Positions 41,240 to 43,957 of a stretch of 43,957 bases of DNA are shown here, piece by piece. Under the pieces are notes generated by a model that was not told the origin of the DNA, did no database searches, and saw nothing but the letters and a program-made list of their open reading frames with translations. Source of the DNA: Spirochaetota bacterium (lineage in GTDB: Bacteria; Spirochaetota; Spirochaetia; Treponematales; UBA12059); assembly GCA_018816345.1 (NCBI GenBank), contig JAHIWG010000109.1:1-43957 (forward strand), written 5' to 3'. The stretch's first letter is position 1. Each line of letters begins with the position of its first letter. The position numbers were made by a program, and so were the translations under genes.

Positions 41240-41336
41240 TGGCGTTTTTAGTGGGCGATTAACTCAGCGGGAGAGTGCTACCTTCACACGGTAGAAGTCA
41301 CTGGTTCAATCCCAGTATCGCCCACTAAAAACGCCA
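41240..41336. repeat. 20-bp perfect inverted repeat extending the tRNA-Val acceptor stem
   Basis: Bases 41240-41259 and 41317-41336 are exact reverse complements. Seven of the pairs are the tRNA acceptor stem; the other 13 continue it outward (TGGCGTTTTTAGT paired with ACTAAAAACGCCA), including the discriminator base. The precursor would form one continuous 20-bp helix with the tRNA at its tip. Confidence 0.9.
41253..41324 (+). tRNA. tRNA-Val (anticodon CAC)
   Basis: A complete 72-base cloverleaf: acceptor GGGCGAT/ATCGCCC, D-arm ACTC/GAGT, anticodon arm CTACC-TTCACAC-GGTAG with anticodon CAC (reads GUG), variable loop AAGTC, and T-arm ACTGG-TTCAATC-CCAGT. The discriminator is A. CCA is not encoded (CTA follows), so it is added after transcription. 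The bases beyond both ends continue the acceptor helix perfectly, which is unusual. From 41325 to 41506 no other gene is seen. Confidence 0.97.
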
Positions 41337-41506
41337 ATTCTATTGGAGGTCGCGCTTGAGGCGACGGCCTTCATTCCTGCGACCTATCGGATAGGCTAGC
41401 GCCGCTACGCGAATACCGCCCCGAGTCGTATTGGACGATACCGCCTCGGTATCCCGGCGATTCAATTCCGATTACTGCCTAATCGCGATGTCCTCCTGAA
41501 TGCGGC

Positions 41507-41534
41507 TTGCCAAGCGCGCGTTTGCCGGTATACT
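41507..41534 (+). promoter_or_regulatory. Probable promoter of the membrane LuxR gene
   Basis: TTGCCA (41507-41512), a 16-base spacer and TATACT (41529-41534) precede the gene, giving a short leader of about 19 bases. No clear ribosome site follows. Confidence 0.55.
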
Positions 41535-41559
41535 TAACGATTAAATTTAGCTAGAACGC

Positions 41560-42804
41560 ATGGAAGCGCACCCTATGGAACGCCGTAGCCGTAATATACT
41601 TATCCTCACTCTGATCGGCTGCATCGTCGGCGCCGTTTCGATCTCCGCGTTCCTGTTGATCGCCCCGGATAAGGCCTCGGTCGGCTTGAGCCTGCAGGAG
41701 CAGGTGGCGCGGCACGTCTCGAACGATTTCTCGGTCGTCGAATCCTTGTCGTATCAGCTCATCGCCAATAAGGAAATGAATGAAATCCTGTGGCAATACG
41801 GCGAGAACCCGGATCAATACGGCTCGGCCCTCTTCGACATGAGGTTCTCTGGCCTCATAGAGAGCCAGGCGCCCGTTCGTAGCCTGCTGTCCGAGGCCGT
41901 GTTCTTCGATTTCGACGATGTCAAGCGTACCCCCCTCATGATGACGGAGAACCTGGCCAGGACCGATTACGCCCTAATCGCCTCCGCGACCCGGGAACCC
42001 GCCGTCTCGGCGGACGGAGCGTGCGTATGGCTAGACGTTCCTCTCTTGATATGGGGGCGCCCTCATATCGTTTCCGCCCGCCTCATCAAGCGCGTAGCTA
42101 CGGGCGAACCGATAGGCGTGTTCGTCGCCCTCCTGGATAGCCGGGACGTCGCGAGCGTCGCCGAGACCGTCGGGCCCAGCATATCGGTGGACGCCGGCGA
42201 TATGCGCTCGTTCGTCGTATCCCGGACAGGCGTGATATTGGCGGCCGGCGACGCTGGACTGGTCGGCTCGCCCGTTTCCGCCGCCATCGGCGAAAGCCGG
42301 GCGTTATCGGAGGCGATCGGCTCTGGACGCGACTCCGGGAGGCTCGGGATCGGTTCTACGTCGACGATGGCCTCGGTAGTGTACACCCGGGAGCCGCGAT
42401 TCGGCTTCTTCCTATTGACCGTCCTGCCGCTACGTCACGCCGCCCTGCGAGCCGTAGTCGAATTCTGCTCCTTCGCGAGCGCCGCCATGCTGGCCGCGGT
42501 CGCTATAGTCTCTGCTCGGGCGCGCCGCGCGTCCGCCCCCGTCTCCGGATCCATGGCGGGCGCCGGCCGGCCCGGGGTCGCCTATAGCCTGCCCCCGGGC
42601 GTCCCGGGCCTGACCGGGAGGGAGCGAGAGATACTGGAGCGGCTCGTCCGCGGCATGAGCAATAAGGAGATCGCCTTCGATCTGGGCCTCAAGGAACAGA
42701 CTGTGAAGAACTGCATGGGCCGGCTCTACGGCAAAATAGGCGTGCACGATAGAGTCTCCGCCCTGCTAGCCGTGCGGACGCGTAGCGAGCCCGCGGCGGA
42801 GTAG
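41560..42804 (+). CDS. Membrane-anchored sensor with C-terminal LuxR-type DNA-binding domain
   Basis: A 414-residue one-component regulator. A first membrane helix (about 13-33) is followed by an extracytoplasmic domain of ~250 residues with Cache-like character (an early long helix, then LDVPLLIWGRPHIVSARLI and DMRSFVVSRTGVILAAGD). A second helix lies at about 295-318, and after a Ser/Ala/Pro linker comes a LuxR/NarL helix-turn-helix (LTGREREILERLVRGMSNKEIAFDLGL...VKNCMGRLYGKIGV, about 348-405). No kinase or receiver is present, so binding of an external ligand would act directly on a membrane-tethered DNA-binding domain. It is followed by two GGTAC-N4-GTACC palindromes and a substrate-binding lipoprotein gene. 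An alternative start is ATG 41575. Confidence 0.87.
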   Translation: MEAHPMERRSRNILILTLIGCIVGAVSISAFLLIAPDKASVGLSLQEQVARHVSNDFSVVESLSYQLIANKEMNEILWQYGENPDQYGSALFDMRFSGLIESQAPVRSLLSEAVFFDFDDVKRTPLMMTENLARTDYALIASATREPAVSADGACVWLDVPLLIWGRPHIVSARLIKRVATGEPIGVFVALLDSRDVASVAETVGPSISVDAGDMRSFVVSRTGVILAAGDAGLVGSPVSAAIGESRALSEAIGSGRDSGRLGIGSTSTMASVVYTREPRFGFFLLTVLPLRHAALRAVVEFCSFASAAMLAAVAIVSARARRASAPVSGSMAGAGRPGVAYSLPPGVPGLTGREREILERLVRGMSNKEIAFDLGLKEQTVKNCMGRLYGKIGVHDRVSALLAVRTRSEPAAE

Positions 42805-42817
42805 GTACCTTCGTACC
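42804..42817. promoter_or_regulatory. Palindromic operator, copy 1
   Basis: GGTAC-CTTC-GTACC, starting at the last base of the LuxR-type gene. Its second half runs into TACCCAT, which fits the TACYYMT heptamer bound by NarL, a LuxR-fold regulator. A twin lies 36 bases downstream (centre to centre). Confidence 0.65.
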
Positions 42818-42839
42818 CATAGTCGTCGGTTCTCCCGGC

Positions 42840-42853
42840 GGTACCAACGTACC
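42840..42853. promoter_or_regulatory. Palindromic operator, copy 2
   Basis: GGTAC-CAAC-GTACC, extendable to a CGGTAC/GTACCG dyad. Same half-sites and spacing as copy 1. It lies ~70 bases before the binding-protein start, a position suited to activation. Confidence 0.65.
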
Positions 42854-42920
42854 GATTGCGGGTATCCGGTTCCTCGCTTTCTCTAATAATCGTCAATACC
42901 ACATTTTTCGGAGGGACCAT

Positions 42921-43931
42921 ATGATACAGAGGATCGTATCGATCGCGCTAGCCTGCCTGGCGCTGGCCTCGTGCGGGGGCGGCAAGGAGAAGGCCGCGGA
43001 AGCCCCGGCGGCTCCCGAGACGCTCATGATCTATACTTCCATGAAGGAAGTACTTATCGGCCAGATAAAGGACGCGTTCGTGAAGAAGCATCCTAACGTG
43101 ACCGTCGATTACTACTCGGCCGGCGCGGGCAAGGTCATGGCCAAGATGGCCGCCGAGCGCCAGTCGGGGCAGATAGTAGCCGATATCATCTGGACGAGCG
43201 AGGTGCCGGACTTCTTCTCCATGAAGAAGGAGGGGCTGCTCGAGCCGTACATATCCCCCGAGGCCGCCCACATCGTCAGTCCCGTGGAAGACGCGGAAGG
43301 CTACTATACGGCGGCCCGCCTCGGGACGCTGGGCATAGTTTACAATACCGATAAGGTAAAGACTCCTCCGACTTCGTGGAACGATCTCCTCAAGCCGGAA
43401 TTCAAGGGCGCCTTCGCGATCGCTAACCCGGCCCTATCCGGGACCGCGTTCGTCTCCATAGGCATGCTGGTGGAGAATTTCGGCTGGGAATTCGTCGAGA
43501 AGCTCCGCGCCAACGGCGCCATGATGGGCAAGGGCTCCGGCCAGGTCATAGACGACACCGCCTCGGGGGATCTCTCCGGCTGTATCGGGGTCGACTACAT
43601 CACCCTGGATAAGGTAGAGAAGGGCGCGACCCTCGGTTTCGCGTATCCGCAGGAGATGCTGGTCATACCGAGCCCGGTCGCGATCCTGAAAGGGACTAAG
43701 AACCAGTCCGCGGCCAGGAAATTCGTCGATTTCCTCCTATCCGCGGAGGGGCAGTCCATCATCGCCGGGGCCAATACCATACCCGCCAGGGCCGACGTCG
43801 CCGTCAAGGCGGGGATAGGACTCGTCTCGGCGGACGTCGCCGTCGGTAGGGCGCTGAAGGTCGATTACGCGAAGCTGGGCGCCGAGAAAGAGGCGTCCAT
43901 CGAGCGCTTCGCCAATATCATGACGAAGTAG
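42921..43931 (+). CDS. ABC transporter substrate-binding lipoprotein (Fe3+/anion type, family 1)
   Basis: A 336-residue exported binding protein. The lipobox LALASC places the lipidated cysteine at about residue 18, followed by a charged linker and a mature domain starting ETLMIYTSMKEVLIGQIKDAF, typical of the FbpA/FutA and phosphonate-like iron(III)- or anion-binding group. ADIIWTSEVPDFFSMKKEGLL, GIVYNTDKV and SWNDLLKPEFKGAFAIANP are further family motifs. The tandem tyrosines of iron-binding FbpA are not obvious, so the ligand is open. A GGAGGG ribosome site precedes the ATG. It probably begins an ABC operon continuing past the window and is likely controlled by the membrane LuxR protein upstream. 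The final 26 bases of the window are a GC-rich possible hairpin start. Confidence 0.92.
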   Translation: MIQRIVSIALACLALASCGGGKEKAAEAPAAPETLMIYTSMKEVLIGQIKDAFVKKHPNVTVDYYSAGAGKVMAKMAAERQSGQIVADIIWTSEVPDFFSMKKEGLLEPYISPEAAHIVSPVEDAEGYYTAARLGTLGIVYNTDKVKTPPTSWNDLLKPEFKGAFAIANPALSGTAFVSIGMLVENFGWEFVEKLRANGAMMGKGSGQVIDDTASGDLSGCIGVDYITLDKVEKGATLGFAYPQEMLVIPSPVAILKGTKNQSAARKFVDFLLSAEGQSIIAGANTIPARADVAVKAGIGLVSADVAVGRALKVDYAKLGAEKEASIERFANIMTK

Positions 43932-43957
43932 CGGCCCGCCGCCGCCCCTGGCGGGGC

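Overview
The window is a GC-rich bacterial chromosome segment with Gram-negative features: a predicted outer-membrane barrel and lipoproteins with clear lipoboxes. The best guess is a spirochaete, probably an anaerobe. The clues are a DUF2259 secreted protein (a family I associate with treponemes), an archaeal/eukaryotic-type prolyl-tRNA synthetase, a CBS/DRTGG/PHP/kinase signalling cassette of the kind found beside [FeFe] hydrogenases, and a tRNA without encoded CCA. This placement is inference. No rRNA, phage, transposase or CRISPR was seen.

Layout. (1) 1-4.8 kb, + strand: a cut-off cyclase-family hydrolase, a sodium:solute symporter carrying two C-terminal winged-helix domains, a thiolase and a beta-keto-acid cleavage enzyme; probably uptake and CoA-dependent cleavage of a carboxylated compound. 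(2) 4.85-6.2 kb: a DMT exporter flanked by two decayed gene fragments, one of an amidase and one of a PhnB/VOC protein. (3) 6.3-12.3 kb: a GH38 alpha-mannosidase and GPH sugar symporter operon, divergent from a GntR/LacI-type regulator, with paired TGATATATCA palindromes between them. (4) 12.3-25.7 kb, - strand: a long catabolic locus with a three-subunit molybdenum hydroxylase (XDH family), an NCS2 nucleobase permease, AllH/AllF/AllG-like carbamoyltransferase subunits, a cyclase-family hydrolase, a class III CoA-transferase, an amidase and a small DUF1904 protein. Together these suggest import, hydroxylation, ring opening and carbamoyl-phosphate-yielding breakdown of an N-heterocycle. (5) 25.9-32.9 kb, + strand: a translationally coupled signalling cassette (CBS-ATPase, DRTGG, PHP, a two-kinase-core hybrid histidine kinase, a sigma-54 activator), followed by a consensus sigma-54 promoter that drives only a ~145-nt terminated RNA. 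(6) 33-41 kb: hemolysin III protein, split ThrE exporter with an outer-membrane protein, lipoprotein, proS, DUF2259 protein, an unknown membrane protein and a lipid kinase/cytidylyltransferase-like protein. (7) 41.2-43.9 kb: tRNA-Val(CAC) inside a 20-bp perfect inverted repeat, a membrane-anchored LuxR regulator, two GGTAC-N4-GTACC palindromes, and an ABC-type iron/anion-binding lipoprotein.

The most noteworthy items are the sigma-54-driven small RNA next to the hydrogenase-type signalling cassette, the N-heterocycle locus, the transporter-winged-helix fusion, the extended-stem tRNA, and the membrane LuxR protein with its likely operators. Much of the coding sequence is tightly packed: four-base ATGA overlaps occur at amidase/CoA-transferase, allG/allF, DRTGG/CBS, PHP/kinase and both thrE junctions.
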